Notes: generated by a model from the letters alone, not told the origin. Shown: positions 25,631 through 34,904, numbered from the stretch's first letter. The stretch is DNA of 40,818 nucleotides from Candidatus Poribacteria bacterium (GCA_022822785.1 JAJEAL010000129.1:1-40818), one strand, 5' to 3'. Made by a program: numbers and translations.

Positions 25631-26827
25631 CTACAATTCTACACCAAGCACTTTGGCGATGGTATACACATCTTTATCCCCGCGCCCGGATAGGCAAAGA
25701 ACGATAATCTGATCTCGATCAAGTGTCGGTGCGAGTTTGCGGATATGAGCCATCGCGTGAGCGGCTTCTAGCGCAGGGATGATTCCCTCCGCCTCCGACA
25801 GCAGCTTGAACCCTTCAACCGATTCCTCATCAGTAACCGAGACATATTCCGCACGTCCCGTTGCCTTGTAGAAGCTATGTTCAGGACCGACACCGGGGTA
25901 ATCCAATCCCGCAGAGATGGAGTGTGCCGGCGTAATCTGCCCATCATCTTCCTGCAGCAGGTAGCACTTGGCACCGTGAAACACGCCAACACTGCCGGCA
26001 CTGATGGTCGCTGCGTGCTTGCCGCTGAGTATGCTCTCACCCGCGGCTTCAACGCCGACTAGCTTTACACCGCTATCCCCGTAAAACGGGTGGAACATGC
26101 CTATCGAATTGCTGCCACCACCGACACAGGCGACCACATAATCCGGCAACCGTCCCGTTTGCTCAAGCGTCTGTGCTCTAGCTTCCTGACCGATAACGGC
26201 TTGAAAATCTCGGACGATCATCGGATACGGGTGCGGTCCCACGACGGACCCAATCAGATAGTAGGTCGTCCGAACATTCGTCACCCAATCACGGAAGGCG
26301 GCGTTAATTGCATCCTTGAGAGTGCACGAGCCAGAGTCCACAGGTGTCACCGTTGTACCCAATAATTTCATGCGAAAAACATTTAGGGCTTGCCGTTCTA
26401 CATCTTCTTCGCCCATATAGACTTCGCATTCCATGTCGAACTTTGATGCTACGGTTGCAGTCGCAACGCCGTGTTGACCGGCACCGGTCTCAGCAATAAT
26501 CCGATTCTTGCCCATCCGTCGGGCAAGCAAAATTTGTCCGATGGTATTGTTGATTTTGTGGGCACCCGTGTGATTGAGATCTTCCCGCTTGAGATAGATT
26601 TTGGCTCCACCGAGCATGTGCGTCAGACGCTCAGCATAATACAACGGGTTGGGACGCCCGACATATTCACGGAGATAGTACCGGAATTCCTCCTGAAAAT
26701 CGGCATCCTCTCTCAGGGACATATAGGCGTCTTCTAGTTCAAGTAGTGGGGACATGAGCGTCTCCGGGGCATATCTGCCGCCGAATTCTCCGAAATGCCC
26801 CGTTGCGTCAGGTAGATTCTGATTCAA
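25631..26827 (-). CDS. trpB: Tryptophan synthase beta chain
   Basis: PLP enzyme that joins indole with serine to make tryptophan. The 398-residue protein has the TrpB1 N-terminus [16 protein letters not shown], the PLP lysine K91 in HTGAHKINN, and GGGSN at 236-240 for the phosphate of PLP. The start codon is TTG, with AAGGAGCG upstream. trpA and the rest of the trp operon are absent here, so the alpha partner must lie elsewhere. A palindromic repeat sits 47 bases upstream. The next gene is the CocE-like hydrolase, an unusual neighbour. Confidence 0.97.
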   Translation of the reverse strand: MNQNLPDATGHFGEFGGRYAPETLMSPLLELEDAYMSLREDADFQEEFRYYLREYVGRPNPLYYAERLTHMLGGAKIYLKREDLNHTGAHKINNTIGQILLARRMGKNRIIAETGAGQHGVATATVASKFDMECEVYMGEEDVERQALNVFRMKLLGTTVTPVDSGSCTLKDAINAAFRDWVTNVRTTYYLIGSVVGPHPYPMIVRDFQAVIGQEARAQTLEQTGRLPDYVVACVGGGSNSIGMFHPFYGDSGVKLVGVEAAGESILSGKHAATISAGSVGVFHGAKCYLLQEDDGQITPAHSISAGLDYPGVGPEHSFYKATGRAEYVSVTDEESVEGFKLLSEAEGIIPALEAAHAMAHIRKLAPTLDRDQIIVLCLSGRGDKDVYTIAKVLGVEL

Positions 26828-26874
26828 CGTAGTCGCTCCTTCTATTTTTAATGTGGTACTGCAATTCTATTTTG

Positions 26875-26966
26875 ACCGATGTTAAGAAACAGCACAACAG
26901 AAACCGAGTTTTTGAAAAAAACTTGGTTTCTCTAAGCTGCGCTGTACTTTCCTCTGACATGTGCCT
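26875..26966. repeat. Palindromic MITE-like repeat, copy C
   Basis: About 90 bases matching copy A: GATGTTAAGAAAC at one end, GACATGTGC at the other, and the central stem AGAAACCGAGTTTTT at 26899-26913 facing AAAAACTTGGTTTCT at 26917-26931 with one G-T mismatch. It lies in the gap between trpB and the VWA gene. Confidence 0.75.
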
Positions 26967-26974
26967 GAATTTTA

Positions 26975-29311
26975 TTATGCCAAACCGCGTCGTTTACGTA
27001 AAAACCACTCTAACCCTAAGAGCAGGATAACGCAGGCAAAAATAAGTGGCATGTCCCAAACCTCCTCATCGACGAGACGTGACGTTGCGCTCTCGACCAA
27101 GGAGATATGGTTCACCATCTGTGACGCATCTTCGAGGGTATAATATCTACCACCACTGGTACTAGCGAGCGTCTGTAACAGTTCCGCGTTGAGTTCCGCA
27201 TTAGTGAATTCAGCATAGGATTCAGCGACCTCAAAGAGACCGCTCTGCTCACCTAGACTTTCGCCGCCTAATGTGCCGACCAGCGTAACCCGATACTCGC
27301 CGTGCCGAGGCGGGATGAATCGTGCTGTATAGCGTCCATCCTGCCCCAGTACCTGTTCAAGCGGAAGTTCGCGCTTTCTGCCATTTTCGTCCGTGATGAT
27401 AACCCGGACCTTCGCTTGATTGGTCAACTCAAACTCCTGATTGTAAGCCGTTGCGTTAATAACCACCGCTTCCTTCAGGGCATAAGCGGTTTTTGGGATA
27501 TCCAGCTTCAGCCGATCCTTCTGAACAGTCGTCAACCACTTCGCTATCTGACGCCAGAAACGCTCATGGCTGTCATCGTCGTGCGGCATCTGCATCTGCC
27601 AATGCCATGAAATCGGCGATGTAAAAACCATCACCCGACCCGCGTTGTAGTTGTGGGTTGCGATGATGATACGATTGCCAAATTCGTTGCGGTCTATCGG
27701 ATGGACAGCGAGGACCGTCGCACCGGCTTTCGCCCGGCGCACTTGGCTGTAGCTCGTTAAGGTCAACTGTTCCCAACGCTTAAGGTTCTCGCGCGGCTCG
27801 TCCGCCAAAGCCATCAATGGATCTGCTTTCCCTTCAGCGGTCAACTGTAACGCATATTTCGGCAGTGAGGGATTCCGAGCTCGTTGGCGTGGAGTAGAAA
27901 ACCGACCCCTGGGTGGGGCAGGATCGGGTGGGCTACCCAACTGAAGTTCGACCGGAAGCACCTGGGCAATCGGCGTATTAATGTAGGAATCCTCCAAGCT
28001 GTGATTGCCCAACGAATTCGATCCGCCAAGCATCAAAAACCCCCCGCCGCGCGTGCGGATAAATTCAACTGTGTTTTCGAGTTGTTGCTTCGAAAACTTC
28101 GATGACGCTATATTTCCAAAGATAACCGCATCATAGTCGAAAAGCACCTCTTTTGAGGTCGGATAGAGGTCGAATTGATGGTCGCTACCCGTGCGGCTCG
28201 CGCCGCCGATACTCGTCTCGGAAGTGAAGTATCGAAGGGTCAAGTCAATGTGCGGATCGTTTTCCAGAGCACCGCGGATTGCTCCAATTTCCTTACGTGG
28301 CAACCCATCGACGTACAGAATCTTGACCCGCTTGCTAGGGGCGACCTTCAATAGGAACTTCTTACTATTATTCTGTGGAACAGCCTCATCCGTTTCGGGC
28401 GGAACCTCCACGATATACTTCTGCGTCCCCGGATTTCGGGGGATAAACTTAATCTGTACACGGCGGACGGAACGCTCTTCCTTGAGATTGATGTTGAACG
28501 TTCTGACAACCCGATTTTCATCCCTGAGTCTTACCGTCACCTCCCGCGGACCGTAGCCTTTGCGACGAATCGTCGCCCAGATTTCAACAGGAAAATCCTC
28601 CTCGGCCCTCCGTGGCGCATCAACTTTCACCACCTCAATATCTTTAATCCCGTCCGGCGAACCGATTCCGACCGTATGTACGGGCACTTTGCGATCACGC
28701 ATCCGATACGCAAGCTTCGTGATGTCTTCGCCACTCACATCCGCGCCATCGGACAATATCACCACGCTCGACAGTGGTACCCCTTGCAGACTGTCCAATG
28801 TTTCATTCAGCGCAGCGGGGATATCCGTGGTCTCACCGTTCGCTTCTGCCAACGCAGCGGGAGCCATCCGCTTGGGCGCATCAGAAAAGGAGAAAAGCCG
28901 TGTCTTGAACTTCTCGTTGAGCCCATCAAGGATCCCACCCTCCGGCGCGAAGAGTAGACTGTTCATGCTGCTCAGACGGGATTCCTTATTCACAGAGTCA
29001 GTCACCTGCATACTTTTCGATTCATCCAATAGAACAGCGAGATAGGAGTCGTCCGGGCTGGTTTGGTAGACCGTCACGAAAGGCTTGAGCAGACAGAATG
29101 CCAACCCGCAGAGCGCAAGGGCCCGGAGGACGATAAGAAAACCACGGAATCCCCGATGCGTCCGCCCCTGCGTCGTCCGATATGCCCAGATTGACGCTGC
29201 AATCAGACCGGCGAAAATCAGAAAGAGAATGAGACCCGGCAGACGAATCCCGAAATAAAAATCCCCCTGACGGAAGATGTCGATTGGGTATTTTAATAGT
29301 TGTTCAAACAT
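26975..29311 (-). CDS. Membrane-anchored von Willebrand A-domain protein
   Basis: A 778-residue protein with two N-terminal membrane helices (about 24-44 and 58-76), a vWA domain whose MIDAS motif is D96-x-S98-x-S100, a large central part with beta-sandwich and glutamine-amidotransferase-like segments (YDAVIFGN and FLMLGG), and one C-terminal helix ending in RKRR. Proteins of this layout accompany MoxR/DUF58 genes in marine bacteria, but those are absent here. Its ATG directly follows the res stop (TAA-ATG), so it is probably translated by coupling with the defence operon. Function unknown, likely metal-dependent protein binding at the membrane. Confidence 0.8.
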   Translation of the reverse strand: MFEQLLKYPIDIFRQGDFYFGIRLPGLILFLIFAGLIAASIWAYRTTQGRTHRGFRGFLIVLRALALCGLAFCLLKPFVTVYQTSPDDSYLAVLLDESKSMQVTDSVNKESRLSSMNSLLFAPEGGILDGLNEKFKTRLFSFSDAPKRMAPAALAEANGETTDIPAALNETLDSLQGVPLSSVVILSDGADVSGEDITKLAYRMRDRKVPVHTVGIGSPDGIKDIEVVKVDAPRRAEEDFPVEIWATIRRKGYGPREVTVRLRDENRVVRTFNINLKEERSVRRVQIKFIPRNPGTQKYIVEVPPETDEAVPQNNSKKFLLKVAPSKRVKILYVDGLPRKEIGAIRGALENDPHIDLTLRYFTSETSIGGASRTGSDHQFDLYPTSKEVLFDYDAVIFGNIASSKFSKQQLENTVEFIRTRGGGFLMLGGSNSLGNHSLEDSYINTPIAQVLPVELQLGSPPDPAPPRGRFSTPRQRARNPSLPKYALQLTAEGKADPLMALADEPRENLKRWEQLTLTSYSQVRRAKAGATVLAVHPIDRNEFGNRIIIATHNYNAGRVMVFTSPISWHWQMQMPHDDDSHERFWRQIAKWLTTVQKDRLKLDIPKTAYALKEAVVINATAYNQEFELTNQAKVRVIITDENGRKRELPLEQVLGQDGRYTARFIPPRHGEYRVTLVGTLGGESLGEQSGLFEVAESYAEFTNAELNAELLQTLASTSGGRYYTLEDASQMVNHISLVESATSRLVDEEVWDMPLIFACVILLLGLEWFLRKRRGLA

Positions 29312-32311
29312 TTAGGAGTCCTTGTCACGCGCTAAAAACGCCAATTCATGCCGCAGCTGTTGCGGGTCTTTACAAACGTGGAAATCCCATTTTCCAAGTC
29401 GTCCCCAGTTATTGACTGCGGAGGTCCACCGTCTAGCAGCGGTGTGTTTGGCACGGTCTTGCTCGGTTTCAAAACCTTTAATTTCCAGAATCAAGTGAAC
29501 GTCGTTCTTGAGGCGCACGATAAAATCAGATTCATAGTTGTGAGAAACGCCGGTATACTCATACGGAATGTCAAACCCCAGATGATCGTTCCGTACATAG
29601 CACGCCACAACCTCGGATTGTTCCAGTCCAAAGCAAGCAGCGCGTTCCCATGTATGGGTATCTAGGGCAACTTGATTAATATGACTTCGTTGTGTTCCTT
29701 GACACGGGTGCGTCGTCATAAAATCCACATCTGATGATGTACCAATTGGCTTGTACCGGTTCAGGATAGGCATTAGTGGGATTTCACCCTGCATATCATT
29801 GGGCTCAATTGCAGCAATAAGCCGTTCGACAATACGCATTACATATTTCTCTTGCCCGACTTCACACGGATGACAGTAACGAAAGTCCACCTTCCTTTTG
29901 ATATAGGCATCTACCAGCTTGAATACTTGAGGAAATAACCTGTGTCGAGATTGCAGCCGAAGTTTGGGATTGCTATTTGGATCTGGCTGGTGTTCACGAT
30001 CGCCGACTAATGCAGTAATGATTCGACGAGAAATTTCAAACTTGATGGCCTGAATATGTGTTGCCTTGTAATATGCCTCTCGGTCCTGTAGGGTGGCCTC
30101 GCCGGGGCCTAGAGTGGTGGGTGTGCCTATTTCGTAGCCAGCTGCCGGTTTAACAAAAACGGCAGTCGGTGCCTGTTCCGGCTGCAGGTTGAGCGGTTCA
30201 ATAGTCTTGATATCTGCTGTGATCTCATCTTTTTGTAGGGCGAAAACGTATCCTTCAACAACGGGAAATCTTATCTCAAAGTCCTTTGCCCGCTCTGGCA
30301 TCGCCCGGACGTGGTTTTTTGGCTTGTCAATGGGCTCCCGTTTGTTCTTAGGGCGTCCCTTGAACGGAATCACAGAAAATGGGATGCCGTACACATCAAC
30401 ATATTCTTCAGTCAATAATCCGGTTTCTGGATTTGGCGTGTAATTCATGCGCCGCAATCCGCGCCCGACCACCTGCTCACAGAGCAACTGACTGCTGAAG
30501 GCGCGTAGTCCCAAAATATGGGTGACGTTATTCGCGTCCCATCCTTCGTTCAGCATCGCCACAGAAACGACACATCGGATCTGTGCTCCGGGCTGCCCCG
30601 GCTTTCCGATTGTCGCCACGACCTGACGCAAATCCTCTGCGGCTTGCGTCTTGTTCTTTCGCGGATCTTCGCTCTCCGCTGCTGCTAACATTTTGCTGTC
30701 AATTCGCAGCGTACGTGAATTACTTTCCGTGTTCGATAGCATATCGGGAAACACGGCGCCTTGTTCGTAGACGGTTTGGGTCTGTTTTTTCCGCCGCCCT
30801 CCACCCCTGCTGCCATTATTGTCCACCACTTCACGGGTCACCTCACCGGAGATTTTCTCAAAGAAATGCGCCGCGACATCGGTATTGTCACAAACGATAA
30901 TCATCACAGGGGGCGTTTTATCTTGGTCATCCGATGCCTCCTCAATGTATTCAAAGCGTTCTTTCCACTGGCTGGCGAGGGTGTTAAGCGCGTCTTCTGC
31001 CTCACGATAGACCGCTTCCGGCTTTGGCTTTCGCGCCCTACCCGGCAGTCGGTCCGCTGGCAAGATTTCATCCTGAATCGCTTCCCAGAGTCGGAAGAAC
31101 TTCGGTTCGGGCCTGCCCGTCGTGTCGCTCACCGGCAATCGGGGAATCTTCGTGATGCCGCTCTCAATTGCGTCCACCAACCCAAAATCGCTGACCAGCC
31201 ATGGGAAGGGCGATCCTTCCGGGTGACCACTCCCCTGAATGTAAAATGGCGTGGCGGACAGATCAACGCAAAAACGAATACCACACGCTTGATTAATCGT
31301 GTCCAAGCCCTCGATCCAGACGGTGGCTTCCTCGCGTTCCTTTTTTTCGGCGGCAGAGAGCTTCTCATCCGCAGGCGCAGGACGATAGGCGTGATGCCCT
31401 TCATCGTTCAGCACCATAATCGGGGCGCGCTCGTGCAATTCACCCAACACACGCTTGGCAAAGGCGTCCGGTGTCTCCTCCCCTTTGTTCACCACCGCGT
31501 AGCTTTGACCGCCTTCGCTATGCTCGGACTCCGGCGCGAATTGATGCCAGTTGGTCACAAGCACTTTTCCTTTGTTGAGCAATGGACGGAGTTTTGTCGG
31601 GATGAGTTCAAACGCGTCGTAATAGTTATCAGGGGATTCGGGGCGCAAAACCTGAAGCCGCTCTTTGATTGTCAGGTTCGGACAGACAACTAGTGCTGCT
31701 GCAGGGAAACGTTCATCGGAAGGCACTTTCCCACGATTGCAGAACGCCCACGCAATCAGCATCGCCATCACCACTGTCTTACCGCTGCCGGTCGCCATTT
31801 TGCAGCCGTAACGGATGAGATCTGGGAGGTCAGGGGTGTTAGGGGAATCAATCAGTTCAGCGAGATTCGCATCTGTAAATTGTGGTCTAGGACGAGCCTC
31901 CTTACACGCTCGACGGATCTCGGCGATGTATATGATCGTTTCAACCGCTTCACGCTGGCAGAAAAAGAGGCGGCGCTCTTTATCCTCTCGAATCCAGTGG
32001 CGCAGCAGTTCCCGCGTCACCCTGGTTGCGTTTCGGTAATTCGACGCCCGCCATCGGCTGACATCATTTCGTAGTGCATTCACCAACGGCAGATCATCCC
32101 GCTGTTCCTCCTGAATAAAGCGCATCTGAAGTTGTTCTGTACCCGTGCGCTGTGTTTTGTACCAGTACCCTGCCTCACGTCTTCCCGTACGCTTGGTTGC
32201 TTCGCCGGTCTCGGTATCGTAAACCCAATGCGCGTCCGGTTCTTCATAGGGATTGCACAGGATAGGCTGTTCAACGGGTTGGATTGGGATTTCGAGTTGG
32301 TCTTGATTCAT
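29312..32311 (-). CDS. res: Type III-like restriction enzyme Res subunit (helicase-nuclease)
   Basis: A 999-residue SF2 DNA translocase and nuclease. Walker A is MATGSGKT at 172-179, preceded by a Q-motif near FFCQREAVE. The Walker B/DEAD-like box is DEGH at 303-306, and a QVVGRGLRR helicase motif VI lies near the middle. The C-terminal PD-(D/E)xK nuclease shows D929, E943 and K945 in LILEIKG. The N-terminal NPYEEPDAHWVYD signature matches the large stand-alone Res family paired with long Mod proteins. AAGGA lies before the ATG. The subunit would cut or translocate DNA when the Mod site is unmethylated. It is separated from mod by an inserted cassette. Confidence 0.92.
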   Translation of the reverse strand: MNQDQLEIPIQPVEQPILCNPYEEPDAHWVYDTETGEATKRTGRREAGYWYKTQRTGTEQLQMRFIQEEQRDDLPLVNALRNDVSRWRASNYRNATRVTRELLRHWIREDKERRLFFCQREAVETIIYIAEIRRACKEARPRPQFTDANLAELIDSPNTPDLPDLIRYGCKMATGSGKTVVMAMLIAWAFCNRGKVPSDERFPAAALVVCPNLTIKERLQVLRPESPDNYYDAFELIPTKLRPLLNKGKVLVTNWHQFAPESEHSEGGQSYAVVNKGEETPDAFAKRVLGELHERAPIMVLNDEGHHAYRPAPADEKLSAAEKKEREEATVWIEGLDTINQACGIRFCVDLSATPFYIQGSGHPEGSPFPWLVSDFGLVDAIESGITKIPRLPVSDTTGRPEPKFFRLWEAIQDEILPADRLPGRARKPKPEAVYREAEDALNTLASQWKERFEYIEEASDDQDKTPPVMIIVCDNTDVAAHFFEKISGEVTREVVDNNGSRGGGRRKKQTQTVYEQGAVFPDMLSNTESNSRTLRIDSKMLAAAESEDPRKNKTQAAEDLRQVVATIGKPGQPGAQIRCVVSVAMLNEGWDANNVTHILGLRAFSSQLLCEQVVGRGLRRMNYTPNPETGLLTEEYVDVYGIPFSVIPFKGRPKNKREPIDKPKNHVRAMPERAKDFEIRFPVVEGYVFALQKDEITADIKTIEPLNLQPEQAPTAVFVKPAAGYEIGTPTTLGPGEATLQDREAYYKATHIQAIKFEISRRIITALVGDREHQPDPNSNPKLRLQSRHRLFPQVFKLVDAYIKRKVDFRYCHPCEVGQEKYVMRIVERLIAAIEPNDMQGEIPLMPILNRYKPIGTSSDVDFMTTHPCQGTQRSHINQVALDTHTWERAACFGLEQSEVVACYVRNDHLGFDIPYEYTGVSHNYESDFIVRLKNDVHLILEIKGFETEQDRAKHTAARRWTSAVNNWGRLGKWDFHVCKDPQQLRHELAFLARDKDS

Positions 32312-32350
32312 GAGAGATCCTTATTCGCGGGTTGCTTTGAGTCCTGCCTG

Positions 32351-32368
32351 TCCCGATTTATCGGGGAT
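32351..32368. repeat. Short palindromic repeat, CCCGATTTATCGGG family, copy 2
   Basis: TCCCGATTTATCGGGGAT, an almost perfect palindrome. The same core is found at 34955-34973. It lies just upstream of the res start and may be a REP-like element. Confidence 0.6.
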
Positions 32369-32499
32369 CTTATCGGGTTGATTGTATATTTTAACGCAAG
32401 TTGTTTGATAAGACAAATAGAACGCGAGGACGCAAAGAAGAACAGAAGAACGCGCAATAAATTGTGCTACTACGAACCGTGCTACGCAAAGCGTGTCTG

Positions 32500-32543
32500 A
32501 ATCGCGGATTTTTTAGCCAAGTGTTCAATTGATGCTTAATCCC
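32500..32543. repeat. Direct repeat, left copy (res side)
   Basis: About 44 bases with core CGCGGATTTTTT then GTTCAATTGATGCTTAATC. The second copy is at 34427-34470 in the same orientation (GTTCAATCGGTGCTTAATC). Together they bracket the DUF6602-like gene and hicBA. Confidence 0.6.
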
Positions 32544-32699
32544 TGTCAAATACCCGGAAACCCACCAAATGGAGCGGTATCCCCTTACGAGTGTGCTCCT
32601 ACCTAGCGCATATTTTTTCGTATAAAGGCATTTGTGGTGCAGGGTTACTGTCTCTGTGCTATTTAATTCCTACGCTGCTGCAAGGGTGCCGCGCTGTTA

Positions 32700-33674
32700 C
32701 TAGAAACCCATATTCCACTCATTCCAAATTGCGTCGGGACCAGTTCTTAAATTGCCCGCTTCAATGCGCTGGCGAACCTTTTCACTGTATATCGAACTAG
32801 GCCATTTACGAGTGGATCCCTTTCCCGAACCAGAAAGGGCTGCAAGCCGGTAATAGTCAGCAAGGTCACGTAATGATGAATCCTCCCGTGCAAGCCGGTT
32901 CGTTAAACCGGAAATGAGAACACCAATCGGCGTGAAATGCTCAACTTGGTGATCATAAGAAGGTGTGTGCCCTATATACGAGCTTGCCACTGCTTCATCT
33001 GGTCCACCATATTTTAAAAATGGTGGTGATCCATCTTCTGGTCTAAACACTTGTGGGCCAAGAAGTGTCAACTTAGACAACATCCACGTAGCAAGATCAG
33101 CAATACAGAGCAAATCAAGACTTTGACGAGGATGTGATACGTGCAATATATCGGATAACTGTAAGTTTAGGCTAATATTATCCTCAGGGGTTGATTTTTT
33201 ACCTTTCCAAGAGTGAGAATGTGCCAACAATCCGTAGACAATGGGTGCGTACAATTCCTTGTAGGGTGTTCCTTCCCGATTCGGATACAGGTTTTTGATC
33301 TCTGTACAGGTTTTCATGGCTTGTCCAATATGTGCTGCTTTCAGTGTAGTTTTACATTCAAACGCGGCGGCGACACCGGCAGCAAGATACAGTTTCTTGG
33401 TAAGCAATTTCTCAGGGTAAATACTTTTTAGAACTAAGACATCAATCTGTGGGCTTGTGCGCCCATCTTCGCTGATGATTCTTCCTTTTGTAACAACCTT
33501 ATAGGTGCGGGGGAGCCAGCCACGCAACAGTTCAGCCCAATTTTCTTCTCCTTGGTCTCCGGCAGTTCCTGGATCTTCGGTTGCCCGCATTTGAATGCGA
33601 TCGTATTCCGCAGCCATTTCAGTACTTAGCTGCCGCATGAATTGATATAAATCGTGGGTTTTCTCTTCAGACAT
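32700..33674 (-). CDS. DUF6602-like predicted PD-(D/E)xK nuclease
   Basis: A 324-residue protein. Its first half has a nuclease-like core: E43/E44 in GEENWAELL, D78 in SPQIDVLVL and E106-x-K108 in AAFECKTTL. This is the D...ExK arrangement of restriction-like nucleases, and the fold matches DUF6602 proteins found in defence islands. Nuclease activity is predicted only. The second half is helical and ends in WNEWNMGF. The start lies just three bases beyond the hicB stop, so it is likely co-transcribed with hicAB. It is AT-richer than res and mod. Confidence 0.75.
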   Translation of the reverse strand: MSEEKTHDLYQFMRQLSTEMAAEYDRIQMRATEDPGTAGDQGEENWAELLRGWLPRTYKVVTKGRIISEDGRTSPQIDVLVLKSIYPEKLLTKKLYLAAGVAAAFECKTTLKAAHIGQAMKTCTEIKNLYPNREGTPYKELYAPIVYGLLAHSHSWKGKKSTPEDNISLNLQLSDILHVSHPRQSLDLLCIADLATWMLSKLTLLGPQVFRPEDGSPPFLKYGGPDEAVASSYIGHTPSYDHQVEHFTPIGVLISGLTNRLAREDSSLRDLADYYRLAALSGSGKGSTRKWPSSIYSEKVRQRIEAGNLRTGPDAIWNEWNMGF

Positions 33675-33678
33675 TATG

Positions 33679-34038
33679 TTACTCCCGTGCTATTTCTGTT
33701 GGAGCTATCGTCTTTCCTAACTTTTGCGCTACAAGTGCGTAAAGGCTTATCCCTGCTTTTGCTGCTTCATCTATTAGGACGTGATAAAGTTCCTTGTCAA
33801 CAGGGACGTTGACCGGCGGCTCGTATGCTTCCCGCGAAGGTGCTTGCGGTATAGGTTCATGATGTTTTCTATAACTTTCCTTAACGCCTTCCCAAGCTAC
33901 GGCAAGTTCTTTCAAGGCATCCTCCGGGGTATCTGAAAATGCCGACACATTGGGCATCTCGACAAAATGGGCCAAATAATCGCCGTCTTCATCAAGAAAT
34001 AGATTGATGGCAAATCCATCAAACATATTTTTATTCAT
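33679..34038 (-). CDS. hicB: HicB-family antitoxin
   Basis: A 119-residue antitoxin. The N-terminus (FAINLFLDEDGDYLAHFVEMPNV) is the degenerate RNase-H-like HicB fold, and the C-terminal segment with VPVDKELYHVLIDEAAKAG is a ribbon-helix-helix-like DNA-binding part. It would neutralise HicA and repress the operon. The ATG at 34038 has GAGGAGGA upstream. Eight bases overlap the end of hicA, so translation is coupled. Confidence 0.85.
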   Translation of the reverse strand: MNKNMFDGFAINLFLDEDGDYLAHFVEMPNVSAFSDTPEDALKELAVAWEGVKESYRKHHEPIPQAPSREAYEPPVNVPVDKELYHVLIDEAAKAGISLYALVAQKLGKTIAPTEIARE

Positions 34039-34273
34039 TAATCGTTTCCTCCTCATACTGTCTGAGAAATTCTCTCACCTGATATCCTTTTGCCTGTGAT
34101 CGTTTGGATTGAATTGGTAGACGATAGCCCCGTGGAGAATACCAGATGCGATGACTACCAGTCTGATGGTCAAAGGTCCAACCACATTGGGAAAGCAGAG
34201 TTTCAAACTCACGGAAGCGCAAACTGTTCGGATTATTTTTTGCTTTTGCTAAAAGCCTATCTTTTCGCCGCAT
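34031..34273 (-). CDS. hicA: HicA-family mRNA interferase toxin
   Basis: An 80-residue dsRBD-like toxin that cleaves mRNA. The family helix NPNSLRFREFETLLSQCGW is followed by the catalytic histidine H41 in TGSHRIWY. The start is uncertain: ATG at 34273 gives the usual length, but no clear ribosome-binding site is visible, and an in-frame ATG at 34327 would add 18 residues. It is the upstream partner of hicB. Confidence 0.85.
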   Translation of the reverse strand: MRRKDRLLAKAKNNPNSLRFREFETLLSQCGWTFDHQTGSHRIWYSPRGYRLPIQSKRSQAKGYQVREFLRQYEEETINE

Positions 34274-34426
34274 AGAAAAACCAGAGATGTAGGTTGAGTT
34301 GAACGACTCAAAGCGAAACCTTATCAATGGCGATAGTCTGAATCTGCCAATAACACTGTTTTATAAATAGATACAGTGAAACCCAGCACCCATATCGGAA
34401 TCGCGGATTCGCGCGAATTATTGGAT

Positions 34427-34470
34427 TTCGCGGATTTTTTATCAGAATGTTCAATCGGTGCTTAATCTGC
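34427..34470. repeat. Direct repeat, right copy (mod side)
   Basis: Partner of 32500-32543, with CGCGGATTTTTT and GTTCAATCGGTGCTTAATC in the same orientation. It lies outside hicA on the mod side. Confidence 0.6.
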
Positions 34471-34513
34471 ATCGTCCGTGTGATCTGCTTAATCAGCACT
34501 TCAGACGAATGCC

Positions 34514-34534
34514 ACATGTCGCCCCGCTGGGGCT
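34514..34534. repeat. Palindromic repeat GCCCCGCTGGGGC, copy 1
   Basis: ACATGTC followed by the GCCCC-GCT-GGGGC hairpin. An identical copy starts 50 bases later (34564-34584) and a variant with GCTCC/GGAGC arms is at 35062-35082. The paired changes in the variant keep the stem. Confidence 0.6.
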
Positions 34535-34563
34535 TGGAGGAAGGACCTATCGCCCGGCTATAA

Positions 34564-34584
34564 ACATGTCGCCCCGCTGGGGCT
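34564..34584. repeat. Palindromic repeat GCCCCGCTGGGGC, copy 2
   Basis: Identical over 21 bases to the copy at 34514, start-to-start spacing 50 bases. Confidence 0.6.
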
Positions 34585-34688
34585 AAATGCACCTATGAAC
34601 GCCTGATTGCTTACGCGTGACGCTGCATCTGACAATAATCCGTGATTCAGACAGGCAAGGCGGCACACGCTCCCCTTCCTCTACGGCA

Positions 34689-34904
34689 CTATTTAGAGGC
34701 AACTTGCGAGTGAGAGCCTGCTTCTGGGGGCGGCGGTGGCGGTTCATCAAAGGGAATATTCTTCACAGCTGCCTCAAGGCGGCGGTTATTCCAGGCCGCC
34801 CACAACAGGTAATTCTGAGCTCTGCCTTCAGCTCTTGCCTCAATTTTGATTTGCTCAATCGTTTCTTCCATTTGTCGTGCTTTATACAAACACCAGAGTA
34901 TCAT
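34689..34904 (-). CDS. Small unknown protein between mod and hicA
   Basis: A 71-residue protein. It starts with a short hydrophobic segment (MILWCLYKA), continues as a charged helix (EETIEQIKIEARAEG) and has WAAWNNRRLEAAVKNIPFDEPPPPPP near the end. I do not recognise a domain. AGGAGA lies about ten bases before the ATG at 34904, which supports real translation. It sits in the defence operon, 193 bases after the mod stop. It might be a coiled-coil or specificity accessory, but no function can be given. Confidence 0.5.
   Translation of the reverse strand: MILWCLYKARQMEETIEQIKIEARAEGRAQNYLLWAAWNNRRLEAAVKNIPFDEPPPPPPEAGSHSQVASK

Larger units (their letters stand above)
32312..32699. other. Gene-free stretch upstream of res
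   Basis: 388 bases without a convincing gene. It contains the short palindrome at 32351-32368, a purine-rich stretch and the direct-repeat copy at 32500-32543. It lies between res and the DUF6602-like gene. No promoter could be fixed with confidence. Confidence 0.6.
34274..34688. other. Gene-free stretch upstream of hicA with repeats
   Basis: 415 bases without a convincing gene. It contains the right direct-repeat copy (34427-34470) and two copies of an ACATGTCGCCCCGCTGGGGC element 50 bases apart. It reads as a repeat landing zone between the cassette and the small unknown gene. Confidence 0.6.

Noticed and set aside
26875-26966. Repeat C as an intrinsic terminator of the VWA gene
   Set aside because: No T-run follows the stem in either direction and copies occur upstream of genes, so a terminator role is not supported.
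28560-29045. + strand open frame opposite the VWA gene
   Set aside because: Shadow of the VWA frame, without family motifs.
30761-31693. Long + strand open frame opposite res
   Set aside because: It lies antisense to a gene with complete helicase motifs, and its translation shows no domain or ribosome site.
34514-34584. CRISPR-like pair of repeats with 50-base spacing
   Set aside because: Only two identical 21-base copies, no array and no cas genes.
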